Of a DNA stretch of 64,000 bases, positions 43,140 through 53,265 are shown piece after piece. Below the pieces are notes generated by a model. That model had not been told where the DNA came from. It searched no databases and worked only from the letters and a program-made list of their open reading frames with translations. Source of the stretch: Hyposmocoma kahamanoa (lineage: Eukaryota > Arthropoda > Insecta > Lepidoptera > Cosmopterigidae); assembly GCF_003589595.1 (NCBI RefSeq), contig NW_020654810.1, positions 21,533,656 through 21,597,655 of the forward strand. Reading direction: 5' to 3'. Position 1 is the stretch's first letter; every line of letters begins with the position of its first letter. The translations under genes were made by a program, and so were the position numbers.

Positions 43140-43760
43140 GAATAATAATTTATTCCATGAGTAAAACAAATTTACAGATGAAAACGTAACAGTTACGCTA
43201 CTGCTCGTTTACTACGCTAACTTCCCTGAAAAGAACGAGCTAGAAACTCTCGGAATTGCTCTTTTCAAATAAACTTAAATGCTATGGAATACACTTTGAA
43301 TCAAATTTGTGTGCAATCCACAGCCATGTCGTCTTTCCATACATCTTTATCTAACACGTAGTCTTAAAATTTGTAACATGACTTTTCAATTAAAATATTT
43401 TTAATGTAGTTTTTAAACTTAGGTAATGATAGTCTTAATATATGCTCCGGAATCTTAATGTAAAAACGTATAGAGTTCCCCATAAAAGAGTCGTTTACCT
43501 TGGTTAACGGAAATCGTGGTAGGTACCATGAGTTTTGACTTAGCTCTAAGGTAGATATTATGGATGTCTTTACGGGCACATAAAATATTTAAGTAAACTT
43601 TTCTCTGAGAGAAACCCGAGAACGGTACACAGAACGAATCGCTCGTTTTTGCAATACAAATATGGTTTGTGTGTCTGCCGCATTGCCCCACATGAGAATA
43701 CCGTAGGACATTATACTATGTAGAGTACCTTTGTCCCACCTTCTGATAGTCTTTCTTTTG
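43140..43760 (-). pseudogene. LINE ORF2 C-terminal relic (L1a-related)
   Basis: In sense it reads IMSYGILMWGNAADTQTIFV, LQKRAIRSVYRSR, then after a frame break NSIRFYIKIPEHILRL and KFKNYIKNILI. These match the L1a tail, extended upstream by the SYGxxxWG motif. The 3' UTR has GAGTTTCTAGCTCGTTCTTTTC and AATAAATTATTATTCGA. Several frame breaks make it a pseudogene. Confidence 0.82.
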
Positions 43761-44169
43761 GACACGAATTGCCATGGCTGATCTGGAAGTCTTTAAATAA
43801 GCTTCGGAATCACGTTAGCCGGAGTAAGGATAGTTTGTTCGGCTGGGGATTTTTGGATGGTTTTAACTTGGACTGTTTGTGCGGTGCGATTCAAACGATG
43901 GCCCTTCTCATATCGTGCCTGTGTGGCCTAACAACTGCACGCTTCAAGATTTAATGGCGGTTTCTAGTGACGCGGTCAGCGTGGCTGAGTTCTGGGACCT
44001 CTACAGTGTATATATATAGCGATCAAGGTATTTTTTTAAATTTTTGATTACTCTATTTAAATTAAATGAAATTACAAATATTAATTTATCAAATTATTAG
44101 TATTTTTAATTAAATTAGGAAATGGATAAAAAAGCGGTGTTAATCCCTAGACACTTTTGATAAGCATAC
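43761..44169. other. unassigned stretch
   Basis: GC-richer at 43770-44000 with a 61-codon frame but no domain. It may be more of the LINE in decayed form. Confidence 0.35.
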
Positions 44170-44171
44170 TT

Positions 44172-44335
44172 GGTTGGCTTCTATGGCTGAACGGTTATCA
44201 TGCTGGTCTGCCACGAAGCGGTCACGGGTACGATTCCCGGGCCGAGAGAAATATTTGTAAGGTCTACATTTATTTCTCTCGTGAGTTTGGGCGTAATTTG
44301 TGGTTGCCTGTGTGTTTGTCCATGGCATACATTGC
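44172..44335 (+). mobile_element. tSINE-3
   Basis: CTATGGCTGAACGGTTATC (A-box), CACGGGTACGATTCCCGG (B-box, one change), GAGAGAAATATTTG, TTTCTCTCGTGAGTTTGGG and TTGTCCATGGC; the 3' end is missing. Confidence 0.82.
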
Positions 44336-44404
44336 AGTTATTTCAAAATTTATTTTTTTACAAACGAAATTAAAGCTGTGTGAAAAATGTGTATTGAGTA
44401 GTAT

Positions 44405-44545
44405 GCGTATTCTATTTAGTTCAGTTGGTATAAAAAAAAGTCATTCTATATATAAAGTACCTATTGAATACAGGGGTTTTCTAGCAAAATTTCGAAGTAA
44501 GTTTGTGTTTTTTTTTCTATCGTGAAAATTTTTAGAAATCGTATT
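44405..44545 (-). repeat. Rep-C fragment (copy 4)
   Basis: TCTATTTAGTTCAGTTGGTA, TATTGAATACAGGGGTTTTC and TTTCGAAGTAAGTTTGTG are the reverse complement of the Rep-C 3' half. Confidence 0.7.
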
Positions 44546-44559
44546 TCCAAACATCCATT

Positions 44560-44765
44560 TGAAGTTGTATAGATTCTTAATTTTACATGTATTCCAAGTG
44601 CTTGTGAACCTTCTTAAACATAGTTTCATCACGATGTGTTCTTTCATCGCAATATATATGTATCGTTACTAAAATTTACAGAATAAAGACAGTACATTCC
44701 GCCATAGGGATTCAAACCGTGGACCTCTAAATTAAGAAGCAACAGTTCTCCCACTAATGTAATAT
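44560..44765 (-). mobile_element. tSINE-2, decayed
   Basis: In sense: GGGAGAACTGTTGC then CACGGTTTGAATCCC (B-box), later GCGATGAAAGAACACATCGTGATG and AAGAAGGTTCACAAGC, the block typical of tSINE-2. Confidence 0.65.
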
Positions 44766-44809
44766 CGCACTGTTAATACAATAGTGTATTAACTCAAAAA
44801 GTGTACATC

Positions 44810-45265
44810 GAGTTCTTAGGTTTTCGCGATTGTTACACATAGGAAATGAAATAATATATTTTTAAATAACATAAAATATTTTTTTATATTTGTTTTTTCA
44901 AATAAACCGACGTTTCGGACCCTTTACAGGTCCCATGGTCACGGTTGACTGAGGTGGTATAGTCTTCAACCAGTTATGTCTAATATTAATGCAAACCACC
45001 CTATTTTTAATACTATAGTTACAATAGTTATTAAAACATTCCAATTTACGCTACATTAAGTTTTAGAAATTATTTTATTGAATGGTTTATTCGAAAAAAC
45101 AAATATACGCGATTTAAATCCGGAAAAATAGTCGAAAATCGACGAAAATCGGACTACTCGCTTCCCGTGAAAGATCTGTGTAAATTTATGTATGGGTTAT
45201 TCCGTGATTGCCAAATATACATATTTAAAAATAAAAGTGAAAAAATAGTTTCATGTTTTTGAATA
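44810..45265 (-). repeat. Rep-D copy with clear terminal sequence
   Basis: It begins GAGTTCTTAGGTTTTCGCG, TGTTACACATAGGAAATG and contains the core CGACGTTTCGGACCCTTTAC, AGGTCCCATGGTCACGG, TTGACTGAGGTGG. GAAAAAATAGTTTCATG near 45240 is the opposite end. About 130 unrelated bases lie before it. Confidence 0.75.
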
Positions 45266-45847
45266 AGGACTATTTTGGCCAGAACTAGCTCACATAAAAC
45301 GTGTCTCATTTTGATTTAGTAGATATATTTTAGTTGTTTTTTACAATATTTTCACGACGGCTTTATTGTCGTGTAGAGTATCAAATTTTACGTTCAACAA
45401 TGGTATAATCTTGAATTTCACATATTTCGAGTTATAACACTTGTAATAGCAGTGCAATATATCTCCCATACAGTTATTAGTCTAGATGTAAACATTGTAA
45501 ATAGTTTAAACGCCATATCTTTACAGGATAGTAATAAAGCATGTGAAAACGGCTGCACGTCAAGCTACACGTTGATGATCTTGTTCCATTCCACTGGAGG
45601 CGATATTCGAACAAAAATGTTTAGCTTGGTATGCTGTAGACTGTACACATATTCTTTTAATACAACAGGGTAAGGAGGAACGTTTCAAACTATTAAAAAG
45701 ACGATAAAAATGTCGTTGCGAAAGCGATTGATCGAGCGTTTCTGGAATGCTTAATTTAATCCCTTTTCCTTTCCAGCTAAGTTACAAAGTAGGGTTTGTC
45801 GCGAGACTCAATTCCATCCATCTAGTTTTTCTCATGAAGTGGCAGAA
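45266..45847. other. unassigned stretch
   Basis: Short frames at 45452 and 45747 have no domain. Confidence 0.35.
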
Positions 45848-46096
45848 TGAACATATGCCTATCCTTAACAATTGCAATGGCACGCAGAACTTGAAATCGC
45901 AAATATGTGAGGAACAATGCCAGCTCGCCCGTCTTCGAGAGATGTAAATTGATAAGTCTCATGTGCCTATAATTTCACCAGCACCCAACAAAACTAAAAC
46001 GCGGTAATGCTCATGTTACTAACTTGGCGGTAGAGATAGGTAAGATGGCAGTATTTCCCTGAACGGATTCTTTCACAAAGAGCTCAACTGCTATTA
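45848..46096 (-). repeat. Rep-A copy 21, diverged
   Basis: CATATGCCTATCCTTAACAATTGC to GAGCTCAACTGCTATT; it lacks the A-rich 3' end. Confidence 0.8.
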
Positions 46097-46396
46097 AAAA
46101 TCTAGCCAGAATTTAATATTAAAATTGATTATGTTTCTTATCTTCATTGTTTGGGTTTTTACCCAAGCGCAGTATCTTTCTAATTTTACTTTTCTTTCTT
46201 TTTTGCACATTTACGCCAGCAAAATTTTCTCTCTTTTTAAGTTCATTACGTTATACATAAAATCTGTACCTGGTGTGATCTTTAGAACTGCACATAATGA
46301 AGACGCTTTTATGTACATACCTGTAATTAAAAAGAACATTATTAGTAATATTCATTAATTGAATATCGTATTTTATTACAATGATTTTCAAAGTAC
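46097..46396. other. unassigned stretch
   Basis: A plus frame from 46131 begins MFLIFIVWVFTQAQ, hydrophobic, but it is AT-driven and lacks support. Confidence 0.3.
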
Positions 46397-46521
46397 GCCA
46401 CTGCACCAGTCACCCTGAGACATAGGTTGACAAGTCCCATGTGCCTGTAATGTCATCAGCACCCTACTCTTCAAAACCGGAACGCAGTAATGATTACATT
46501 GCTGCTTTTCGGCAGAAATAG
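46397..46521 (-). repeat. Rep-A copy 22, middle part
   Basis: GCCACTGCACCAGTCACCCTGAG to TTTTCGGCAGAAATAGG, then T-rich sequence. Confidence 0.8.
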
Positions 46522-46938
46522 GGCTTTTTTTATTTATTTAACATTATAAAAACACTAACACTGTTTTACTTTACAATCTTAAACCTAATCAGATTTGTAT
46601 TGTGAGTGAGAGAGAGTTAGAGTGTTGCAACTCCTCTGACATAATATATAAAATAACAATTTTATTAAATCGATGCCTTACTTTCTCAACCACGTATCTA
46701 AAATATGGTAAGTCAGGAAATGGTAAAACTTTCTACGTATTTTAAATTTCTTATCAAAGCTGTTAATTGGGACGCATTACTTTAAGCCAGTAGTGTGAAT
46801 ATGAAGGAAATGTGATGTGAAATTAGACTGCAAAATTTGTATATATAATGCATTTTTTGCATTTCAGTTGGTTTGTGCTTTAAGATACGAATTTGAGAAA
46901 GTAAGGCGACGAAATGTAAACAATGTACGAAAGAATAA
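46522..46938. other. unassigned stretch
   Basis: GTGAGTGAGAGAGAGTTAGAGTG near 46600 is a small purine run. No gene was found. Confidence 0.4.
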
Positions 46939-47395
46939 TCAGTACAGAGTACTAAAAAAACCGACCTCAAAAGTACGTGGAATTACGTCTATTTGCTAAG
47001 TTTCATTGAAATATTCCCTAGTTCGCCACTATACAGGACTTGACACTGGAGATAATAAAAATAGGTTCTCACTACGACACTATTCAAAGTATATCGAGAG
47101 AAAAACGCCTTGAATTGGAGAAATAGCAAAATCAACTAAAAAATTGCTAAAAGTAATTGCTCCTAAATTAAAGTGCTATTTATAAAAATGAATCTTCATG
47201 CGTGAACAGCCACTCTTTGAGGTGGATGATTTTCTTCAAAATGAAATGGAACCACTATGGAAATACCCCCTTTCCAACAAAAAAAGAATCATGGAAATCG
47301 GTTCACAAATACCGGAGTTATCGCGTAACATACATACAAAAAAAAAACATACAGTCGAATTGAGAACCTCCTCCTTTTTTGAAGTCGGTTAAAAA
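46939..47395 (+). repeat. Rep-B copy 6, full length
   Basis: CAGTACAGAGTACTAAAAAAACC through ACTTGACACTGGAGATAATA and CCACTCTTTGAGGTGG to GAAGTCGGTTAAAAA. One of the two best-preserved copies, with 56594. Confidence 0.9.
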
Positions 47396-47539
47396 GAAAA
47401 TATAATGAAGGTATAACGCAATTAATATTAACAAAAAGTTATGCAAGCCACCGATTTGCCACCGCATCAGAGTTACATTTTAGTCAAGGCTATTGGTCTT
47501 GTTCAGGCGTTCATTATATACAATAAAATATATAAATAT

Positions 47540-47625
47540 GATTACATTACTGCTTGGCGGCAGAAATAGTTAAGGTGGCAGTACTTCCCTGGACGAACTC
47601 TTTAACAAGGAGCTTTACTGCTATT
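47540..47625 (-). repeat. Rep-A 5' part (copy 23)
   Basis: TTACATTACTGCTTGGCGGCAG to GGAGCTTTACTGCTATT. Confidence 0.8.
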
Positions 47626-47905
47626 TGTGTACCGACACAAGACAGCTGGCTCAACTGAGCTGGCGGAAAGAATAAAGAGTAATAATAACCAGGTCCTCGG
47701 CTCCGACTTCCTATTTGCACTCTTTGGAGTCGAAACTCGTAGGGTCCCGGTGGCCTTCATCTATATGAAATTTTATCTAAAAAAGGAATTGAATGTCGGG
47801 AAAACCATAGAGCCGGCAGCTACCTTGCCCAACGCATTAACATAGCCATGCAAAGAGGGAACGCTGCCAAAATTTTGGACCTTGCCGCGGAAACCCAATT
47901 TTATT
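47626..47905 (+). pseudogene. LINE ORF C-terminal relic
   Basis: One frame reads NNNQVLGSDFLFALFGVETR. After a frame change the next reads HRAGSYLAQRINIAMQRGNAA then KIL. Both blocks (LFALFGVET and RAGSYLxQRIxxAxQRGNAA) recur at the end of a lepidopteran LINE protein. The frame change and missing core make it dead. Confidence 0.7.
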
Positions 47906-48184
47906 CCTACAATTCAATTCTAGATTTTGTTTCTAGTTTTTTTGAGCTTTTATTGTACCTCGCGTGTGTATTTAAATTTATTGTGTAATAAACATGCACA
48001 CACACATAACTATACTATACATTAAAAAAATATAAAATAAAAATCATGAACGAAATATTCGAAGTCAAAAGTACACTATTTAGACTATTTTACTTCCGGT
48101 CTGTTTGTTGTTTTATTTGAACTTTACATAGAAAGTATTGAGTGCAATATAAAACATCTGCATTGTATTTAATTGAAATTGATA
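47906..48184. other. AT-rich spacer
   Basis: Probably LINE 3' UTR at first (TTGTGTAATAAAC at 47982), then unassigned. Confidence 0.4.
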
Positions 48185-48300
48185 ACTTCGGTGGCCTAAC
48201 GGTGTGCTTTGCGAGCGCTAGACGAGGTGGTCCACCAATTTGGTTATCGTAAAGGTCTGGGTGTTTTGGGTACTCAAAATACTGGGAATTTCCTTTTATG
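48185..48300 (+). repeat. tSINE-4, decayed
   Basis: TTCGGTGGCCTAACGGTGTG, CACCAATTTGGTTATCG and GGTGTTTTGGGTACTC match the head and body of tSINE-4. The B-box is lost. Confidence 0.5.
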
Positions 48301-48737
48301 AAACCAGGCAATTGACTCAGTGTTAATAAAAGTATTTACAACTCACTAACTTGGAAAGGATTTCTTTCTCATTAGAAATTTGCGCGCAAAATTAACGATG
48401 GACTGTGGTGCACGTAACTTTTCAATTCAATTACGCGATTTGTTATTATTGTTGACCTTAAATTGACAACGATAATTAATTTTGTTTGTTAAAACTGATT
48501 TGTTATAGTTCTACTGTTTTTCTTTTATCTACCACTTTCCTCGCTATAGTGAGGTGAACAGTTGTGTTTCGCTCGGCAGAAAAGTTGTTTTGCGTCTCGT
48601 GTCTTGAGACTCTCACTATGCTCAGGATTCTATTTTTGAATTGAATTCTCGTTTGCTCATGTTACAATACAAGCACTCGTGTTAAACAACAATTTTGCAG
48701 TCTTGCTTGACAAATAACTATTTTCAATAAATTACTA
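48301..48737. other. unassigned stretch
   Basis: Nothing recognised. Confidence 0.4.
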
Positions 48738-49857
48738 AAGGTATTTATTTATTTATTTCATGCATTGTCACACTTATTAATAATTTACGTACAGTGGTTT
48801 GTAAGTGTACACGACACACGTGACACCATGTAAGGGCATAGCAAAGTAGAGAGGGCACTCACTTATTATTAAATATAATGGTCTACAATCATATGTCATC
48901 ATATAGAGGTAAAATCATATTATTTATGATGACTTATTCAATATGGTAAACACCATATTAAATAAATCCTCACATATCATACACAGATAAATTGATTAAA
49001 AAGAAGGATGTCGAAATATTTTTAATTAATTTTGATCATTGAAAAATTCTTGAATGTTATAATAACTTTTATTTATAAGGAAGTCTTTTAAATATTTAGA
49101 GAAAATCTTAAATTTCTTTTATGTGGACTGGTATGTGATTGTACATTCTAGTTATCATAATTTGCGGTCCTGAACAAACTAATTTTAATTTAGAAAATTG
49201 TACTTTCAATTGATGTAGGTTTCTATTGTTACGTTTAATTCCAGTTTTTGGTGAAAATAAAGTAGGATGGTTTCTTACAAATTTGCACGACTCAAGTATG
49301 TATATACCTGTTAAGGTTAATATGCTTAATTTTTGAAAAAGAGGTCTGCATGATTCTCTCTGTTCTATATTTGTCAATATCCTGATACACTCCTTTTGTA
49401 ATATAAATACATAATTAACATTGGTAGAATTTCCCCACATTGTGACACCGTAAGACAATCTCGAATGACAGTACGCATAGTATGCCGTAAGAGCAGATTT
49501 AAAATCAGTTACACGTTTTAGATGACGTAGGGCGTTTATAAATGATGATAACTTGTTGGTCAGATTTCGAATGAACGGTTTCCAGTTCATGTGTGAGTCC
49601 AGATCTAGTCCCAGTAGGGTAGCAGTGTCTACAGTAGTTAGTGTGTGATTATTATAATTATAGTTAAGAGGCAGGGGAGCTTTTTGGAAGGGTTTAAATT
49701 GAATTAATTTAGTTTTATTTAGATTTAATTTTAATTTATGGTATTCTAGCCAATTGAGAATTTTGTCCAATATAAAGTCCAATTTATTTTTTAATTCGTT
49801 ATTGTTGGAACATGGTACTACAATAGATATGTCATCCGCGAAAAGAGTGCATTGGTA
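48738..49857 (-). pseudogene. LINE ORF2 3' half with intact C-terminal frame
   Basis: The minus-strand frame is open from about 49857 to the stop near 49108. It starts CTLFADDISIVV (RT palm, catalytic DD at 49831-49836), then LNLNKTKLIQFKP, LLGLDLDSHMNWKPFI, YYAYCHSRLSYGVTMWGNST and FILQKECIRIL. Over 220 codons remain without a stop, so this is one of the youngest LINE pieces here. It is 5'-truncated within the RT domain and cannot act alone. A 3' UTR of about 350 bp ends in a TTTA tail at 48738-48752. Confidence 0.9.
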
Positions 49858-50375
49858 TATATATAGGTATATGCGTAATTGATTCTAAATTCTACTATCA
49901 TCAATTTTTTTGTGAAAATACCGGAAAGTAATAAGTAGCCACGTTAAGGCAACAGGCACGGATGCGATTAAGGGTTGTTTCTTTTCGTTTGTTCGGCTTA
50001 TGTATCAATAAAATTATAACAAATTCCCACGAGAAATATTCTCTTTCTAACTTACTTATTATATAATGATTAACTTCATGAATGAACTAGGTAACGTGAA
50101 CAGCTGGGCGCTAAAGTATAAACGTATGTTTGTGTATGAAGAGACAAAAATAGATTGTTATAGCTAACGTGCGACTCCCGCATTGCATCAACACATGTTT
50201 CTTTATTCCTGGTGATAGTTAGTCGAGTGTGAAAGTTTTGTCTCTTTCTCTTTTTGGTTAAAAGTTTGGAGTAATTGTTATGGGTTTATAATAAGGATAA
50301 ACCTGTTAACTATTACATCATATATTACTTCATCTATAATAAAGTGACCTAAGTCGAAAACTAACATTCCGCACC
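49858..50375. other. unassigned stretch
   Basis: Nothing recognised. Confidence 0.4.
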
Positions 50376-50378
50376 TTT

Positions 50379-50551
50379 AGGCTCAACTCACAGAGTTGAA
50401 GCGTCGCGTCGCGTCCTGTTTTTCAACTACAACGTCTGGTGACGCGAGACTGACGCCTCACTGCGCATGGGAAAATAGAGATGAATATGCTCTAGGCGAA
50501 AAACATGACGCGTCGCGACGTTTCGACTCTGCGCCAGTGTTAGTTGAGCCT
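50379..50551. mobile_element. 173-bp MITE, AGGCTCAACT ends
   Basis: AGGCTCAACTCACAGAG at the left and the complement of AGGCTCAACTAACACTGG at the right, with TTA on both outer sides. CG-rich inside (GCGTCGCGTCGCGTCC, GACGCGTCGCGACG), in contrast to its flanks. Like the 175-bp MITE it fits a TWA-target DNA transposon. Confidence 0.78.
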
Positions 50552-50606
50552 TAGAAGTGATCTATAGTCGTCACAAAAGGCCAAATTTTACAATTAAGGA
50601 AGACAA

Positions 50607-50905
50607 ATGGACCCCTCCTATGTAAAGTATCGTATGTTGAAATCGCTAAGTTTACAGGGGAGCCTTTTAAAGTTCTGAATTCACTGAAATAAGTATAACA
50701 CGTGACTTTAGCATTTCTCAATTTTATTCAGCAAAGCGAGTTACTCACATAAAGTATTATAAAATCCTAGATATTGGTTAGATGATCTATGATGATTTAT
50801 TAGATGATCACTCTATGTGAGTAACGAGCAACGGAGAACTTTAGAACGCTCTCCTGTAAACTTGGCAATTTCGATATACGACACTTTACGTAGGAGAGGT
50901 CGAAA
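50607..50905. mobile_element. 300-bp foldback element
   Basis: Outer arms of about 70 bp (50607-50680 and 50835-50905) are inverted: CTCCTATGTAAAGTATCGTATG, AAGTTTACAGGGGAGC and TTTTAAAGTTCT at the left have complements at the right. An inner pair (GAGTTACTCACATA and TATGTGAGTAAC) extends the fold, so almost the whole element is a stem. Confidence 0.88.
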
Positions 50906-50964
50906 TAGTACGTAACTCTGAATGCAATCAATGTAATAGTAAACAAACAATTATTAACTTAAGA

Positions 50965-51130
50965 AATGAAACTATTATTTTCCGGATCCAATTCGCGTAT
51001 ATTTGTTTTTTCAAACAAACCAACGTTTCGGGCCCTTTACAGGACACATGGTCACGGGTGACTGAGATGGCAAAATCATCAATCAGTTAAGTCTAATATT
51101 AATGTAAATTACCACATTTTTCACTGTTTT
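50965..51130 (-). repeat. Rep-D copy
   Basis: GAAATGAAACTATTATTTTCC, CCAACGTTTCGGGCCCTTTAC, ACATGGTCACGGGTGACTGAG. Confidence 0.8.
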
Positions 51131-51391
51131 AAAAAAGTTATATACCTTATTTATAAATTTTTAAAAAACATTCCAATTTACGCTACATTACAAATGACTT
51201 TATCTTAACAATATAAATTATGATTTAAATTTTATTATTAATTATAAATGGTAATTAGAATAAAATATAACATATTAATTAGTACTGCAGTCTTATATCT
51301 GCTTGGGATTTTTCATAAGAGGAAATACAGAATCCCAAACTGGTGGTCCAGAGAAACCATCTCTCCGGTAGAAATTAGGAAGCTTTTTTAT
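51131..51391. other. AT-rich spacer
   Basis: Nothing recognised. Confidence 0.4.
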
Positions 51392-51406
51392 TTTAACCGA
51401 CTTCTT
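51392..51406 (-). repeat. Rep-B end fragment
   Basis: TTTTAACCGACTTC only, abutting Rep-A. Confidence 0.5.
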
Positions 51407-51412
51407 TTCTTC

Positions 51413-51680
51413 TTTTATAATAGTAAGTGACAGGACGAACAAGCCGTGTGTCTGGTGGTAAGCAACACGTCTGTCCTTGTCAGTTGCAGTGCCACTTAGA
51501 GCTTTAAATAACAAAGATCTGAGGGGCACTGCCCGACACCCTGAAACATAAGTTAACAATTCTATATTCTGTAATTTCACCGCACCCTTACCCTTCGAAA
51601 CCGCGGTAATGCTCGCATCACTGCTTGGTGGCAGAAATAAGTAAGGTGACAGTACTTCCCTGGACGAAAACTTTCAACAT
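51413..51680 (-). repeat. Rep-A copy 24
   Basis: TTTTATAATAGTAAGTGACAGGACG to TTCCCTGGACGAAAACTTTC; the last 5' bases are lost. Confidence 0.83.
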
Positions 51681-52647
51681 AGCGATTTGAGTGTGCAGTT
51701 TTGTCCATGACATGCCCGTAGAATGCAGACTTATTTACGCGGCAGTATTTGACATCAGCTATAGTTCTTTGACGCGGGTAAAAACACTTCGCTTCGTTTG
51801 CCAATATAAGAGAGACCGCACTGGCAGTCAAGCTTGTAAATCCCTGCATCCTGTACGGGGATGTTGATATAGTTTCATTTCCTATGTGTAACAATAGCGA
51901 AAACCGAAGAATTATTAACTCATTGGGTTTTAAAAAATACATTAATTTTATAATATGATAGATTATATTCACAGAATTTTCGAGGCTGCTCCGAATGTCA
52001 TTCAATTGGATAACTTAATGTACAAAATAGAAGCCAAGTTCGCTTACGAGACAGTAAGTTTATATTTCTTGTACAGTCGGCTATTCGGCCGTTAGACTGA
52101 TCGCCCGGGAGGCTGTAATGAGCATCGTAATCGTGGGGTACTTTATCTCACAACCAAGTTGCTTGATGGATGTTCTAGTTTCGTACGTGCCTACCGAAAT
52201 TGAGGTACGGGATGAAGATTATGTTTTGTTGACTAGTTAGATAGCTGTGCTTATATACAAGGGCGGTTTGATATCCGTGAGTTTGAGAAGAAAAAAAAAT
52301 TACTGACTTGCAAAAAGGAGGAGGTTTTTCAATTCTTTTTTCAATGCTATAAAAAAAGGTGCCTACTTGTGCAAACTTGATTTGCAACTACTGTTGCATT
52401 CACGCGTAACGTAGCCCCTTAATTTCGTATTCATGTAAGGTTTGCTTAATTTCCTAAAGCAACAAAGTCACATCAATAAATCTAAGCAAAATGTTGACAA
52501 ATCCATCTCAGAGCTCTGCTCCCATACGTCCCTTTTAATTAAACGTGCCGTGAAGTGGGTTCAATTTACACTGCCACGCTAGACGAGACGTCATGTCACT
52601 CTTGAGACGAAGACTACTACAGATACTCGACGAGAACGAGAGCGAGA
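51681..52647. other. unassigned stretch with scraps
   Basis: A Rep-D end (TAGTTTCATTTCCTATGTG and TAACAATAGCGAAAACC) lies at 51869-51905. A Rep-B scrap (CAAAAAGGAGGAGGTTTTTC) lies at 52312-52331. The 100 bp upstream of 52648 may be a 5' UTR of the exon below; TTAATTAAA near 52537 is a weak TATA-like element. Confidence 0.4.
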
Positions 52648-52678
52648 ATGTCCCGAGTTATTACATTCTTGCTATTCG

Positions 52679-52692
52679 CTATTATTGCTATT
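52679..52692 (+). repeat. 14-bp target-site duplication, left copy
   Basis: CTATTATTGCTATT, identical to 52878-52891. Confidence 0.92.
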
Positions 52693-52877
52693 TATCATCA
52701 TCATCATGTCAGCCGGAAGACGTCCACTGCTGAACATAGGCCTCCCCCAAAGATTTCCAGACCAGCAGATCGGACGCGATGTGCATCAATTGGTTACACG
52801 CCGCACTTACCAGGTCATCTGTTCATCTAGTAGGAGGCCGTCCTACTGAACGCCTTCCTGTTCGTGGCCTTACAGTT
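52693..52877 (-). mobile_element. 5'-truncated RTE-type LINE end
   Basis: On the minus strand it reads KSLGEAYVQQWTSSG then a stop and a TGATGATGATGATA tail. This is the conserved C-terminus and tail type of lepidopteran RTE-like LINEs. Upstream it is disrupted and ends at the right target duplication. The perfect duplication indicates a fairly recent insertion by target-primed reverse transcription. Confidence 0.9.
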
Positions 52878-52891
52878 CTATTATTGCTATT
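52878..52891 (+). repeat. 14-bp target-site duplication, right copy
   Basis: CTATTATTGCTATT, identical to the left copy; the next bases are GCATCTCTC. Confidence 0.92.
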
Positions 52892-52943
52892 GCATCTCTC
52901 TTTTTAATACAAGTAAGAAAAGGACACAAGATTTAGTTTTATA

Positions 52944-53100
52944 GAGTTTTTAGGTTTTCGCATTTGTAGCACATTGGAAATGAAATTATTTTCTCTGTAT
53001 CATGAATCAACTGCGACCATGAGACCTGTAAAGGGCCCGATATGTTGGTTTGTTTAACAAGACAAATAGACGCGATTTTGAGACGCAAGAAAATTCTTCT
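52944..53100 (+). repeat. Rep-D, compact copy
   Basis: GAGTTTTTAGGTTTTCGCATTTG, ACATTGGAAATGAAATTATTTT, then the core GCGACCATGAGACCTGTAAAG and GATTTTGAGACG. Here the terminal sequence and core are close together, an internal deletion derivative. Confidence 0.7.
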
Positions 53101-53127
53101 ATTTTCGATTTAAGTTTAGTTAAAGCC

Positions 53128-53265
53128 TCCGTGGCCGAACGGTACCATCCTGGCCTGAAACGCAGTGGAAATATTTGTATGGGCTACATACATTTCTCTC
53201 GTGAGTTTGGCTGTAATTTGTGGTTGTCTATGTGTGTGTTCATGGCGCCCGTGACTCAAGACTAT
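53128..53265 (+). mobile_element. tSINE-3, deleted
   Basis: AGCCTCCGTGGCCGAACGGTAC (A-box); the B-box region is deleted to CGCAGTGGAAATATTTG, then TTTCTCTCGTGAGTTTGG and CATGGCGCCCGTGAC. Confidence 0.8.

Larger units (their letters stand above)
52648..52913 (+). pseudogene. signal-peptide-like first exon interrupted by an RTE fragment
   Basis: ATG at 52648 has a favourable context (GCGAGA before it) and opens MSRVITFLLFAIIAI, a short basic start plus hydrophobic core. Then 185 bp of RTE sequence intervene. After the second copy of the 14-bp target duplication the frame can be followed, once the insert is set aside, as ASLFLIQ. It then meets a strong splice donor, CAA then GTAAGA (52912). As it stands the frame is shifted and stops at 52828-52830 within the insert. 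The parts fit a secreted-protein first exon (22 codons, phase 0) killed or altered by the insertion. No downstream exon was identified and I do not know the family. A chance frame is possible. Confidence 0.5.

Noticed and set aside
47198..47392. Frame MREQPLFEVDDFLQNEMEPL in Rep-B
   Set aside because: It is a repeat shadow; other Rep-B copies have stops in it.
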